64,000 nucleotides of DNA from an uncultured Saprospiraceae bacterium (lineage in GTDB: Bacteria; Bacteroidota; Bacteroidia; Chitinophagales; Saprospiraceae): assembly GCA_937139495.1 (NCBI GenBank), contig CAKZQC010000048.1:20404-84403 (forward strand), in the 5' to 3' direction. The position numbers and the translations under genes were made by a program. Shown one piece after another: positions 16,974-26,088 of the stretch; position 1 is the first letter of the stretch, and each line of letters begins with the position of its first letter. The notes under the pieces were generated by a model. That model was not told where the DNA came from. It worked only from the letters and a program-made list of their open reading frames with translations, and did not search any database.

Positions 16974-17097
16974 CTTATTTTTTGTTAGTAACAATATTTT
17001 TTTTCGCTAATTATCTTATTTTATAATACTGCAACCACTTATACCCCTAATTTGTTCATTAAATATTACTAATACTACTAAATTAAAATACAGACAA

Positions 17098-17571
17098 ATG
17101 CACCAAGAAATTGAACGCAAATATTTGGTCAAAAATCAAGATTGGAAACAAAATATTGAGAAACAGTATAACATCAAACAAGGTTATTTTACGACCAGTG
17201 CCAACGATAGTACAATACGGGTTCGCATCAAAGACGGAATAGGATACGTCACCGTCAAAGGTGGACGAGTTGGTTTCTCTAGAGCAGAATATGAATACGA
17301 AATCCCAATAGAAGATGTGCGTGAAATGCTTAAAATTTGTCGCCAACCAATTATTAGCAAAATAAGACACGAAGTACGTGGCAGCGATAATATGCTTTGG
17401 GAAATTGATGTGTTTCAAGGCGAAAATGAAGGGCTAACCGTCGCTGAAATCGAACTAGAATCCGAAGAGCAAACTTTCGTCAAGCCCAAATGGGTGGGCA
17501 GAGAAGTAACGCTCATCAAAAAATACTACAACTCAAGGCTTGTCAATGCTCCTTTTTCTAAGTGGAAATAA
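17098..17571 (+). CDS. CYTH-domain protein (triphosphatase tunnel fold)
   Basis: The signature EIERKYLV is at residues 4-11 (ExExK), followed by alternating acidic and basic strands (TIRVRIKDGIGYVTVKG, EYEYEIP, IDVFQGENEGLTVAEIELES). CYTH proteins bind triphosphate compounds and Mg2+ in a tunnel of beta strands; bacterial members are mostly inorganic triphosphatases, with a minority class IV adenylate cyclases. At 157 residues it is a single-domain member without a CHAD domain. The gene stands alone, divergent from the DUF748 gene. Confidence 0.9.
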   Translation: MHQEIERKYLVKNQDWKQNIEKQYNIKQGYFTTSANDSTIRVRIKDGIGYVTVKGGRVGFSRAEYEYEIPIEDVREMLKICRQPIISKIRHEVRGSDNMLWEIDVFQGENEGLTVAEIELESEEQTFVKPKWVGREVTLIKKYYNSRLVNAPFSKWK

Positions 17572-17646
17572 CGGTTGGAGCTCGAAGCTATCCTTATTCC
17601 TAGTATTTGTATTGCAATAAAAAAACAACTTTCCCAAGTAAAACAT

Positions 17647-17675
17647 TTTGTTTTAAACAAAAAAGAGTACATTTG
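17647..17675 (+). promoter_or_regulatory. Promoter of TcmP-like gene
   Basis: TTTG at 17647-17650 and TACATTTG at 17668-17675 are separated by 17 bp, matching the Bacteroidota -33/-7 pattern at the short end of its spacing range. The start codon at 17729 is 53 nt beyond the -7 element. Confidence 0.55.
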
Positions 17676-17728
17676 AGGTAATACAATTGATTCGTTTCAG
17701 AAAATGAGCAACAATAATTCCTCTCTAA

Positions 17729-18844
17729 ATGTCTTTTTCTTCTTCTATATATCAATCTAGTGAGCAACTACAAGCTCATATCATTTATCAATATTTTGAA
17801 AAATGGTCTAGTCAAGTCGTACAACAAATCAAGGTAGAAAAGCTAGAAGAAAAATTAGTTTTTGTAGATTTTGCCGCAGAAACCTTTTCTTTCGACAACA
17901 AACAACAACTCTTACCGCAGCTATTGCATAACATTGATAAAAATAAGAACTTGCGTCAGATGTTGCTATCTATCTGGAATACGACTTCCCCGACACTCGA
18001 ACAAGAGATAGCAGATACTATTGCCACGACTACCAAGGATTGGTATTTCGAACCATTTGTGCAGTTGGCAGATACTACGTGGCAGCTCCCAAAAGAACTC
18101 CAAAAAGTAACACACTTGCCTACTTTTGCCTTGGTCGATAGTTGGAATAATGAATTTGCCGATACCGCTTTTTTATCCAACTTGGTCGATCATGATGGTG
18201 ATTGCTTGCTTCATTTCGATTACAAAAAAGTGATTGCTGCTATTCCTAGAGCCAAACACCAAGACCGCTTGCAGCGGTTGTTTGGAGTGGCTCGACTCGA
18301 ACAACTTCGTATTGATTGGCTCCAAAAGCCGTCCAGAAAACAAAAAGAACAATTGGTTCATGCAGCTTTTTGTCGCCAACTAGAAACTACCTTGGGCATT
18401 ATTGCGCCTCCTTTTTGCTATGATTTTTACGACGAAAAAGACAAAGCTGCTTATGGTTTGTTTTTTTTGACCAAACAACCTTTTGCTTATGAATTGATGC
18501 GAAAGGTCATGACTAAAAGTTCGCAAGTATTGGAAGATGGTATTGGGAGTTTTAGTTATCGCCCCGCTCTAGCTGACCACCAAGTTTTGCACCAAAATCA
18601 AACACTTTTTGGAGCTATGTTTGAACTAGAACAGCAATTAGTGAAAACTTTTCGCAAAAAAACATTGCAAGTCAAAGATGTTTATGCCAATTTTCATTGG
18701 GGCAGAACCTATATCAAACAAAATTACTTGGATGCTCTAAAGAATCTCGACAAGAAGCAACAAATTTCGATTAAGCGCCGCCCCAATCGCTTTGGCAATT
18801 TGCCACCTATTGGCGAACGCACTTTTGTATCTTTCAATCGCTAA
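17729..18844 (+). CDS. TcmP-like protein (three-Cys-motif partner family, tentative)
   Basis: The 371-residue layout resembles TcmP. The N-terminal AHIIYQYFEKW leads to VFVDFAAE, in the place of the TcmP Y-V-D-x-F-A-G segment. A middle TFALVDSWNNEF..LVDHDGDCLLHFDYKKVIAAI corresponds to the F.DP.G...l....DiLi.F segment, followed by a LQRLFGVARLEQL segment. A C-terminal winged-helix-like part (NFHWGRTYIKQNYLDALKNL) comes before RRPNRFGNLPP. The Gly-rich SAM-binding loop of the family is not preserved (AAE instead of AGPG), so methyltransferase activity is doubtful. The usual three-Cys-motif partner gene is not adjacent. The assignment is by pattern only. Confidence 0.5.
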   Translation: MSFSSSIYQSSEQLQAHIIYQYFEKWSSQVVQQIKVEKLEEKLVFVDFAAETFSFDNKQQLLPQLLHNIDKNKNLRQMLLSIWNTTSPTLEQEIADTIATTTKDWYFEPFVQLADTTWQLPKELQKVTHLPTFALVDSWNNEFADTAFLSNLVDHDGDCLLHFDYKKVIAAIPRAKHQDRLQRLFGVARLEQLRIDWLQKPSRKQKEQLVHAAFCRQLETTLGIIAPPFCYDFYDEKDKAAYGLFFLTKQPFAYELMRKVMTKSSQVLEDGIGSFSYRPALADHQVLHQNQTLFGAMFELEQQLVKTFRKKTLQVKDVYANFHWGRTYIKQNYLDALKNLDKKQQISIKRRPNRFGNLPPIGERTFVSFNR

Positions 18845-18860
18845 ATCCCTACCAAAAATC

Positions 18861-18904
18861 AAAAATGGCATCTAAGAAAATTAATTTTCTTAGATGCCAT
18901 TTTT
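18861..18904. terminator. Bidirectional terminator, perfect 44-nt palindrome
   Basis: The 44 nt are a perfect palindrome centred between 18882 and 18883, with five A at the left end and five T at the right. It terminates the convergent TcmP-like and DUF4197 genes. Confidence 0.9.
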
Positions 18905-18928
18905 ATGCTCGTATGCGAAACAAGATGA

Positions 18929-19663
18929 TTAATCTTGCTTAGCAAATACTTTGCGCATAATATCAGTTACACGCTTAACAGGATCCTCACGAATCAAAGC
19001 TTCTTCTTTCTTGATCATCAAGAATACGCCGTCCATTGCTTTGTTGGTTACGTAGTTGCCCAAATCTGGATTTACTTTATCCACAAAAGGAATTTTATTG
19101 TAATTGGTCATTACGGTTGTCCATGCGTCTGCTGCTCCTACTTTGTTGAGCGACTGAGAGACAACAGGATTGAACGAGCTATACAATTGAGCAGAAGTTT
19201 TTTGTTGTAGGTAGTTGGTACAAGCGTCATTTGCACCCATCAAGATACCCATAGCATCACCAATAGACATTTGCTTAATTGCTCCTACAAAAATATCCTT
19301 AGCTCCTATTGCTGCGTCTTCTGCTGCTCTATTAATTTTTAGAATAGCTTCATCGACCAATGCTCCTGCTCCTACATCACGCAGTGTTTTTTCTACTTTT
19401 TGAGCTTCTGGCGGAAAAAGTACTTTTACTGCTGCATTACCAAAAAAACCGTCCGTAGCAGAAAGTACATTGACTCCCTTGGTTGTTCCTTGTTCCAAAG
19501 CTTGTTTCAAACCAGAAACAATATCAGCATTGGACAAACCAGCCGTAGTAGAACTACCCGTAGCAGTTTCCAAAGCAGTAGTACCTATTTCTTTTAGTGT
19601 ATCACAGTTAGTTAGTGATAAACAGGACATTACGACAAATGTCCAAGTCAAAAATTTTCTCAT
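18929..19663 (-). CDS. DUF4197 lipoprotein
   Basis: The start at 19663 gives MRKFLTWTFVVMSCLSLTNC with the lipobox Cys at about residue 20; an upstream in-frame ATG at 19699 would bury the signal. The mature part matches DUF4197: ALSNADIVSGLKQAL-like N-terminus, VLSATDGFFGNAAVKVLFPPEA, AAIGAKDIFVGAIKQMSIGDAMGIL, TSAQLYSSFNPVV, and NYVTNKAMDGVFLMIKKEEALIREDPVKR at the end. Members are outer-membrane or periplasmic lipoproteins of unknown function, alpha-helical and about 240 residues. The gene stands alone with a terminator downstream. Confidence 0.85.
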   Translation of the reverse strand: MRKFLTWTFVVMSCLSLTNCDTLKEIGTTALETATGSSTTAGLSNADIVSGLKQALEQGTTKGVNVLSATDGFFGNAAVKVLFPPEAQKVEKTLRDVGAGALVDEAILKINRAAEDAAIGAKDIFVGAIKQMSIGDAMGILMGANDACTNYLQQKTSAQLYSSFNPVVSQSLNKVGAADAWTTVMTNYNKIPFVDKVNPDLGNYVTNKAMDGVFLMIKKEEALIREDPVKRVTDIMRKVFAKQD

Positions 19664-19793
19664 ACGATTTTTATATTTTATTATAATTAAAGATAGCATT
19701 GATTTGCTGACTCTATTAGAGTAGTTTTTTTATGCTTAGTGTTATGGTTTCCAATAAGTATTCCAAAAAATATTTTGCTATGGATTGTCTCCT

Positions 19794-20312
19794 TTATTGC
19801 TTCAATAAATGAGGTTTCAAACATTGCTCGCAAATATAAGGACCATAAATTCGCGTTAAAGTAGCTCTTGTTTCTGGATAAACAATCCCATGATTTGTCC
19901 ATACTTCTTCTGGATCATGCACCAAAAAAGGACGACCGCATTTATGGCATTCCTCCACAAAATCTTCTTCTATTTCTATAAAGGCTCGACTTATTCTCGC
20001 TCCTAATGGTGGATTTTTTTTAGTAATCCGTACCCGCATCGCTTGTACTTGATTGCTAATCAATACGGTCGCATCTATAATTTGAGCAGCAATAGATTCT
20101 ATCAACTTAGAAGGTTTTGACATTTCTATTTTGGCAATTCGATAAATCGTTTCGTAGTTCAGCGTGCCTCCTAGCTCGTCGGTTGCTGCGGCTTCCTCAT
20201 AATCTACCTCTATATATACATCCACTGTATAGTCGTTGCCGATAAGGCGCTCCTCCTCATAATATCCATGATAGGCATAAAACTGCATGCCTTCGAGTAC
20301 CACTAAACCCAT
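19794..20312 (-). CDS. folB: Dihydroneopterin aldolase with C-terminal Cys4 extension
   Basis: FolB cleaves dihydroneopterin to hydroxymethyl-dihydropterin in folate synthesis. Residues 1-115 carry the family markers: FYAYHGYYEEER (catalytic Glu region), LNYETIYRIAKIEM, and RVRITKKNPP with the catalytic Lys at 98-99. After this the protein continues for about 55 residues with C122-x2-C125 and C161-x2-C164, a probable zinc knuckle or ribbon not found in ordinary FolB. It lies 23 bp downstream of a second folB that lacks the extension, so this is a tandem duplicate that gained or retained a tail. Confidence 0.88.
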   Translation of the reverse strand: MGLVVLEGMQFYAYHGYYEEERLIGNDYTVDVYIEVDYEEAAATDELGGTLNYETIYRIAKIEMSKPSKLIESIAAQIIDATVLISNQVQAMRVRITKKNPPLGARISRAFIEIEEDFVEECHKCGRPFLVHDPEEVWTNHGIVYPETRATLTRIYGPYICEQCLKPHLLKQ

Positions 20313-20335
20313 TTGCTCATTATTAATAATCTATC

Positions 20336-20695
20336 TTAAAAATGTCCTGCTTCTGTCTCGATATAAGCCTTGTCAATACGAGCGCCCATTGGTGGATTTT
20401 GTTTAACAATACGCACCTTGATACCCTGTACGCCTCGGCATATATCCATCACTTGTTCTATAATTCGGTCGGCAATTGGCTCCAATAGCAGACTCGGTTT
20501 CGACATCTCTATTTTTGCAATTCGATACACTGTTTCATAATTGACCGTATAAGCCAAATCACCTGTTTGGGCGGCAGCACTTAGTTCGACATTCAGATAA
20601 ATATCTACCAAATAATCATTGCCCGTCAGGCGCTCCTCCTCATAGTATCCATGATAGGCATAAAACTGCATACCTTCGAGTCCGATTAAACCCAT
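20336..20695 (-). CDS. folB: Dihydroneopterin aldolase
   Basis: A canonical 119-residue FolB with FYAYHGYYEEER, VNYETVYRIAKIEM and VRIVKQNPPMGARI, closely similar to the downstream copy and retaining the catalytic Glu and Lys. It starts 3 bp after the stop of the S9 peptidase gene, so peptidase-folB-folB is probably one transcript. Which copy supplies folate synthesis cannot be judged from sequence alone. Confidence 0.9.
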   Translation of the reverse strand: MGLIGLEGMQFYAYHGYYEEERLTGNDYLVDIYLNVELSAAAQTGDLAYTVNYETVYRIAKIEMSKPSLLLEPIADRIIEQVMDICRGVQGIKVRIVKQNPPMGARIDKAYIETEAGHF

Positions 20696-20698
20696 TTC

Positions 20699-22843
20699 TT
20701 ATTTTTTGATTTTTTCATCTATATAATCTAGCACTTTGTGCATCAAATGTACTCGGTCTTTGCCTCGCACGTTGTGCAGGTGCATCGGATAAGGAAAAAA
20801 GTCCACCAATATACCATTATCTACAAACGACTTCACTAAGCTAAAGCTATGCTGCATCACGACTACATCGTCAACCGTACCGTGTATCAATAATAAATCT
20901 CCTTTGAGTTGATTGGTAAAATTGGCAAGGGTTGTTTTTTTGTAGCCTTCTTCGTTTTCGTGCGGCATATCCATGTAGCGTTCGCCATACATTATTTCAT
21001 AATACGCCCAATTGGTAACAGGACCACCTGCTACGCCTGCTTTGAATACGTCAGGATATTTGAGCATCATCGAGGTGGTCATGAATCCGCCATACGACCA
21101 ACCATGCACCGCCATTCTATCCGTGTCTGCATAAGGCAATGTTTTGAGGTATTCGACACCAGTCATCTGGTCTTTCATTTCGAGTTCGCCCAAGTTTCTG
21201 TGAATACAATTCTCAAACTCAAACCCTCTATTGGCAGAACCTCTATTGTCGAGCGTAAACACCAAATAACCTTGATTGGCAGCGTAGTGCATCCATAAGC
21301 TAGCCCCCCCCAACCAACTGTTGGTAATCATTTGGGCTTGTGGTCCACCATAGACATATACAATAACTGGATATTTCTTTTTGGGGTCAAAATCAGCAGG
21401 TTTGATCAATCGAGTGTTCAAATTGACTCCACCTTCGCCTTTAATCGTCTGGAAGGTAGTCGTCGCAATAGTCTTTTCGGTATAAGGGTCTTTTGCTTTG
21501 TATAGCAATTGCTTTGCCGTACCATTTTTAGCCAATAAATGCAATTCGTAAGGCGTTTCTAAATTAGAAAAACCATCTAAAATATAATTGCCATTAGAAG
21601 CCACCATAAAAGTATGTTGTCCTTCTTTTTTGACCATCTTGGTCACCGACTTCCCTCCTACCAAAGGAGCACTGTACAATGTTGTGTTAAGTCCGCTCTC
21701 ATCGGTACCTTTCACCAGTACATTTTTCTCGCTTTTATCTAGTCCCAACACGTCCAGTACTACCCAATTTCCGTTGGTGACTTGTCCGAGCAATTTGCCA
21801 TCTATATTATAGCGATAGAGGTGTTTGAATCCATCTCGCTCGCTACGCCACAAAAACTCATTGCTGTTGTTAGGCAAAAACCAAACAGGGTTTTCTGGCT
21901 CTACATATTTATCGTGTTTTTCTTCAAACAGCACCTTTATCAATTCTCCTGAGCGAGCATCATATTGGCAAAGCTGCATCCAGTTTTGTTGTCTGTTTAC
22001 AATTGCCACATAAAGCATTTTGTTTTCTGGTCCCCAAGCCAAATTTGTCAAATACTGATCTTTTGGTCCATCAATTTTGAGCATCAGTACTTTTTGGCTC
22101 TTTACATTATATACTCCAATTTGAGCATATTCGCTTTTTTGCCCAGCCATTGGATACTTGATGGTATTGAGACTAGCTGGAGTGGTATTGATATCCAACA
22201 GTGGATAATCGGTCACGTCCGCTTCATTCTTTTGATAAAAAGCTAAATATTGCCCGTTGGGCGACCAAAAAGTACCTTTAGAAATACCGAACTCATGACG
22301 AGCAATCGCTTGTCCCGACACAATATTTTTATCGTTGGTAGCAAAAACTTCTAGCCTCCTGCCTTCTTCATCTTGAATGTACAAGTTGTGTTGGTCGGTA
22401 TAAGCTATTCGGGCTGTCTGGTCGTGCCTGTCTAGGTTATTGCCTTTTGGCAATTCCGTTTTCTGCTGTATTTTTACTTTTTTATTTTCGTAATTTACTA
22501 CATAATAAACGCCAGCATACGAAAAACTAAACGAAGTTTCGGTTTTCCATTTTATGGAAGGAAAGTATTTGAATTCCAATCCTAAATCTGATCGCAACTG
22601 CTCTAGCGACAAGGATTTTTTAGCATTTTTGTCACCTACTTTTTGCACTAGCAGATGAGTTCTATCTTCGTTGAGGAAGGTAAAATTTTCTTGGTTAGGA
22701 ATCCACTGCAAGTTAGCAGGCTGTGACGGATAAAATTGTCGCCACTGCCCCATTACAGCTTCCTCCAGTGTCAAATCTGTTTTTTGGGCAAATACACCTG
22801 TCACCCACAACAATAGAATGACAACCAAAATACTATTTCTCAT
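20699..22843 (-). CDS. S9 prolyl oligopeptidase / DPP IV-type peptidase
   Basis: This 714-residue exported protein has a signal peptide (MRNSILVVILLLWVTGVFAQ), a DPP IV N-terminal beta-propeller (about residues 60-470) and a C-terminal alpha/beta hydrolase. The catalytic Ser583 lies in HGWSYGG, the Asp near 658 in HGTVDD, and the His around 688-690 in PMHLHNV. Such enzymes release X-Pro or X-Ala dipeptides from peptide N-termini, here in the periplasm. Ahead of it, 25 bp upstream, ends the DEAD-box helicase gene on the same strand. Confidence 0.93.
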   Translation of the reverse strand: MRNSILVVILLLWVTGVFAQKTDLTLEEAVMGQWRQFYPSQPANLQWIPNQENFTFLNEDRTHLLVQKVGDKNAKKSLSLEQLRSDLGLEFKYFPSIKWKTETSFSFSYAGVYYVVNYENKKVKIQQKTELPKGNNLDRHDQTARIAYTDQHNLYIQDEEGRRLEVFATNDKNIVSGQAIARHEFGISKGTFWSPNGQYLAFYQKNEADVTDYPLLDINTTPASLNTIKYPMAGQKSEYAQIGVYNVKSQKVLMLKIDGPKDQYLTNLAWGPENKMLYVAIVNRQQNWMQLCQYDARSGELIKVLFEEKHDKYVEPENPVWFLPNNSNEFLWRSERDGFKHLYRYNIDGKLLGQVTNGNWVVLDVLGLDKSEKNVLVKGTDESGLNTTLYSAPLVGGKSVTKMVKKEGQHTFMVASNGNYILDGFSNLETPYELHLLAKNGTAKQLLYKAKDPYTEKTIATTTFQTIKGEGGVNLNTRLIKPADFDPKKKYPVIVYVYGGPQAQMITNSWLGGASLWMHYAANQGYLVFTLDNRGSANRGFEFENCIHRNLGELEMKDQMTGVEYLKTLPYADTDRMAVHGWSYGGFMTTSMMLKYPDVFKAGVAGGPVTNWAYYEIMYGERYMDMPHENEEGYKKTTLANFTNQLKGDLLLIHGTVDDVVVMQHSFSLVKSFVDNGILVDFFPYPMHLHNVRGKDRVHLMHKVLDYIDEKIKK

Positions 22844-22868
22844 ATCTAATTATATTTTTAACTAACTT

Positions 22869-24206
22869 CTATTTATTATCAGGCTTCGTGTTATTATTAG
22901 ACGATTTAGAACTGTTGTTTCCTTTATTTTTAGGTTTAAAAGTTCTTTTTTTATTGTTGCTATTTTTTCGATTGCTGTTACTCTTATTACTTTTTTTGTT
23001 TCCGCCACTGCTACTACGTCCTTTCGAGGGAGGAAAACGAGATTCTTTTTTAGCATTTTTCTCATATTTGGGAGCATCTCCTAACCCTGCTGGCAAAGCT
23101 ATTTTGTTCACTTCTGTCTCAATCAACTCTTCGATACGATTAAATTTGTACATATCTCGTTGATTGATAAGCGTCAATGCTACACCTGTGGTCGAAGCAC
23201 GTGCTGTACGCCCAATACGGTGTACATAATCGGCTGCATCACCCGGTACATCATAATTGATAACCAAGTTAATATCTTTAATATCGACACCACGGCTCAA
23301 TACATCTGTTGCGACTAATATGCGAATATCTTTGTTGGTGAATTTACGCAATACCTCTTCGCGCTGCTGTTGATCCAAATCCGAAGAAATACCTTCTGCT
23401 TGGAATCCTTTCTTGCGCAATTCTCTTGCAATAACTGATACGTTCTTTTTGGTGGACGTAAAAATCAAAATACTTTTGTATTCATCTTTGTCCTTGAGCA
23501 GGTGCTTGATGAGGGGCGTTTTTTGATTGTCATAAACTACATAAGCCGCTTGCAATACACCTTCGGCTGGTTTAGCTAATGCAATGCTAATAGATTCTGG
23601 TTGGTGCAGAATTTCGTTGGCTAGCTTGCGCAATTTGGAAGCCATCGTAGCCGAGAACATCAAATTTTGACGTTTCTTAGGCAAGTAGGAACAAATTTTC
23701 TGAATATCGTCAAAGAATCCCATGTCCAACATTCGGTCTGCTTCATCTAAAATAAGATGCTCGACTTTATTGAACTTAACATAACCTAAGTTAAGGTGCG
23801 AAATCAATTTACCAGGGGTCGCTACTATGATATTACAACCTTGTGTTAAGGCTCTTTTTTGAGTAGTAAAGCTATCGCCATCACCACCACCATATACGGC
23901 CACAGAACTAACCCCCACAAAGTAGGCTAACCCTTGGATTTGCTTGTCGATTTGTATTGCCAACTCTCGTGTAGGGCAAATAACCAATGTCGTGGTATTC
24001 TTGCTTGGCTTCACCGCTAATTTATGTAAAATAGGCAACACAAAAGCTGCCGTTTTTCCTGTTCCTGTTTGAGCACAGGCGACCAAGTCTTTGCCTGCCA
24101 ATATCATTGGTATGGCTTGTTCTTGTATGGGGGTAGCATCTACAAAACCCATATAATCCAATGCTTCTATTAATTGATCTGATAACCTTAGTTCCTCGAA
24201 TGTCAT
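22869..24206 (-). CDS. DEAD-box RNA helicase (RhlE-like)
   Basis: The 445-residue protein has the complete set of DEAD motifs: Q motif region (ATPIQEQ), AQTGTGKT at 45-52, TPGKLI, LILDEADRMLDMGF, FSATM, VATDVLSRGVDI and YVHRIGRTARA. The tail from about residue 375 is low-complexity Lys/Asn/Ser-rich and probably binds RNA non-specifically, as in cold-associated RhlE-type helicases. Expected roles are mRNA or ribosome remodelling. It is the first gene of a possible helicase-peptidase-folB-folB run; the 384-bp region upstream shows no clear minus-strand promoter. Confidence 0.93.
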   Translation of the reverse strand: MTFEELRLSDQLIEALDYMGFVDATPIQEQAIPMILAGKDLVACAQTGTGKTAAFVLPILHKLAVKPSKNTTTLVICPTRELAIQIDKQIQGLAYFVGVSSVAVYGGGDGDSFTTQKRALTQGCNIIVATPGKLISHLNLGYVKFNKVEHLILDEADRMLDMGFFDDIQKICSYLPKKRQNLMFSATMASKLRKLANEILHQPESISIALAKPAEGVLQAAYVVYDNQKTPLIKHLLKDKDEYKSILIFTSTKKNVSVIARELRKKGFQAEGISSDLDQQQREEVLRKFTNKDIRILVATDVLSRGVDIKDINLVINYDVPGDAADYVHRIGRTARASTTGVALTLINQRDMYKFNRIEELIETEVNKIALPAGLGDAPKYEKNAKKESRFPPSKGRSSSGGNKKSNKSNSNRKNSNNKKRTFKPKNKGNNSSKSSNNNTKPDNK

Positions 24207-24596
24207 GCTGCTATTTCTTCGCTTTGTGAAGTATATGGTGGAGCAAAACGCTCCGTTCTCTGCTACTTCTGTTCTATCAATTGGCTAAAATAACATTTTT
24301 TTGCGTAGTCTGTATGATATCACTCGCTATTCGACACATAAAAATGCCCCCACCTAATAAATACGCTCATCAATAAGTCTTCACTTTATAGACCATTCCT
24401 CCTTATTATTTGATTGTCTATTCTGAATGGCACAGAAATCAAACCTTGTCCAAAATTTAAGTTGTATTTTTCTTTTATTCAACTACTAAAAATGTACCTT
24501 TGCTGCACAAAAGGTAGTTGCAAAATAGCACTACGCCAATTCCTCCTACTTTTTGTACGACACATTTGCTGAACCAACTCAAAAAATATATTGATT
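24207..24596. other. Long divergent intergenic region before lpd
   Basis: Gene-free region between the divergent helicase and lpd genes. I see no ORF of merit, no RNA gene and no long repeat. It contains TACCTTTG at 24495-24502, a TAnnTTTG -7 element about 95 bp upstream of lpd, without a well-spaced TTTG upstream of it. Confidence 0.5.
24495..24502 (+). promoter_or_regulatory. Possible -7 element for lpd
   Basis: TACCTTTG matches TAnnTTTG. The nearest upstream TTG (24462-24464) is 30 bp away, too far for the usual -33 spacing, so the promoter call rests on the -7 motif alone. Confidence 0.35.
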
Positions 24597-25994
24597 ATGA
24601 ATTATGATGTTATTGTAGTCGGAAGTGGACCTGGTGGTTATGTTGCTGCTATTCGTGCTTCTCAATTAGGGCTAAAAACGGCTGTTGTAGAACGTGAATC
24701 ATTAGGCGGAATTTGCCTAAACTGGGGTTGTATTCCTACCAAAGCACTCCTCAAATCTGCTCAAGTATTTGAATATATTAGTCATGCCAATGACTACGGA
24801 ATAGAAGTAAGTGATGCCAAAGCTGACTTTGGTGCGATGGTCAAACGTAGCCGTGGTGTTGCCGACAAAATGAGTAAAGGCGTTACGTTCTTGCTCAAAA
24901 AGAACAAAATTGATGTCCTGATGGGCGATGGCAAATTGCTGAAAGGCAAAAAAGTAGCCGTAACCGATAAAGACGGAAAAACAAAAGAATATACTGCCAA
25001 TAATATTATTATTGCCACAGGTGGTCGTGCCAAACAATTACCTAATATTCAGATTGATGGCAAAAAAATAATTGGCTACCGTGAAGCCATGACCTTGCCT
25101 AAGCAACCTAAGAAAATGGTAGTCGTTGGTTCGGGTGCTATTGGGGTAGAATTTGCTTATTTCTACAATGCCTTGGGTACGGAAGTAACGATCGTAGAAT
25201 ATCTAGACGACATCTTGCCAAGAGAAGACAAAGATGTATCGAAAGAAATGAAGAAAATCTTTAAAAAAGCGGGTATCAAAATCATGACTGGTGCTGGTGT
25301 ACAGACCGTCGATACCAATGGTAGTGGCTGCAAAGTAGCGGTCAAGCACAACAAAAATGGCAAAGAAGAAATTATCGAATGTGATGTTGTTCTTTCTGCT
25401 GTGGGTGTGACACCAAATACCGAAAATATCGGACTAGAAGACTTGGGCATCAAAACCAACAAACAAGGTTTGATTGAAGTAGATGAATATTACAACACCA
25501 ATGTAGCTGGAATTTTTGCTATTGGCGATGTATTGCCTACGCAAGCATTGGCACACGTGGCTTCTGCGGAAGGTATTACTTGTGTCGAAAAAATAGCAGG
25601 ACATACACCAGAACCAATTGATTATAACAATATCCCAGGTTGTACGTACTGTATTCCAGAAGTCGCTTCTGTAGGCTATACCGAGCAGCAAGCAAAAGAT
25701 GCTGGTTACGAATTGCGTATTGGCAAATTTCCTTTCTCTGCTTCGGGCAAGGCTAGTGCAGCAGGCGTTACTAACGGTTTTGTCAAAGTAATTTTTGATA
25801 AAAAATATGGCGAATTTTTGGGTGCACACATGGTGGGTGCCAACGTAACTGAAATGATTGCGGAAGTAGTCGCTGCTCGCAAACTCGAAACTACTGGACA
25901 CGAAATCATCAAAACTATTCACCCGCACCCGACTATGTCGGAAGCGGTAATGGAAGCTGCGGCGGCTGCTTATGATGAAGTGATTCACTTGTAA
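24597..25994 (+). CDS. lpd: Dihydrolipoyl dehydrogenase (E3)
   Basis: The FAD enzyme reoxidises dihydrolipoyl groups of pyruvate and 2-oxoglutarate dehydrogenase complexes and the glycine cleavage system, passing electrons to NAD+. The start at 24597 gives MNYDVIVVGSGPGGYVAAI (FAD Rossmann motif); a TTG 6 nt earlier is less likely. The redox pair is Cys40/Cys45 in GGICLNWGCIPTKA. The NAD-binding motif VVVGSGAIGVEFAYF and the His-Glu pair in IHPHPTMSEAV are present. At 465 residues it has family length. A strong terminator follows. Confidence 0.95.
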   Translation: MNYDVIVVGSGPGGYVAAIRASQLGLKTAVVERESLGGICLNWGCIPTKALLKSAQVFEYISHANDYGIEVSDAKADFGAMVKRSRGVADKMSKGVTFLLKKNKIDVLMGDGKLLKGKKVAVTDKDGKTKEYTANNIIIATGGRAKQLPNIQIDGKKIIGYREAMTLPKQPKKMVVVGSGAIGVEFAYFYNALGTEVTIVEYLDDILPREDKDVSKEMKKIFKKAGIKIMTGAGVQTVDTNGSGCKVAVKHNKNGKEEIIECDVVLSAVGVTPNTENIGLEDLGIKTNKQGLIEVDEYYNTNVAGIFAIGDVLPTQALAHVASAEGITCVEKIAGHTPEPIDYNNIPGCTYCIPEVASVGYTEQQAKDAGYELRIGKFPFSASGKASAAGVTNGFVKVIFDKKYGEFLGAHMVGANVTEMIAEVVAARKLETTGHEIIKTIHPHPTMSEAVMEAAAAAYDEVIHL

Positions 25995-26018
25995 AGAATA
26001 TTGTAGTAAAAAATAAGT

Positions 26019-26061
26019 AGAAGTGTCCAAAATTATTTAGTTTTGGACACTTCTTTTTTTT
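26019..26061 (+). terminator. Rho-independent terminator after lpd
   Basis: A perfect 14-bp stem (AGAAGTGTCCAAAA / TTTTGGACACTTCT) with an 8-nt loop is followed by a run of T. Confidence 0.92.
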
Positions 26062-26088
26062 CGATATAACATTACTTGAATTCAAGTT

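Noticed and set aside
25434..26030. 198-codon minus-strand open frame opposite lpd
   Set aside because: It overlaps the confirmed lpd gene end and its terminator; no motif supports coding.
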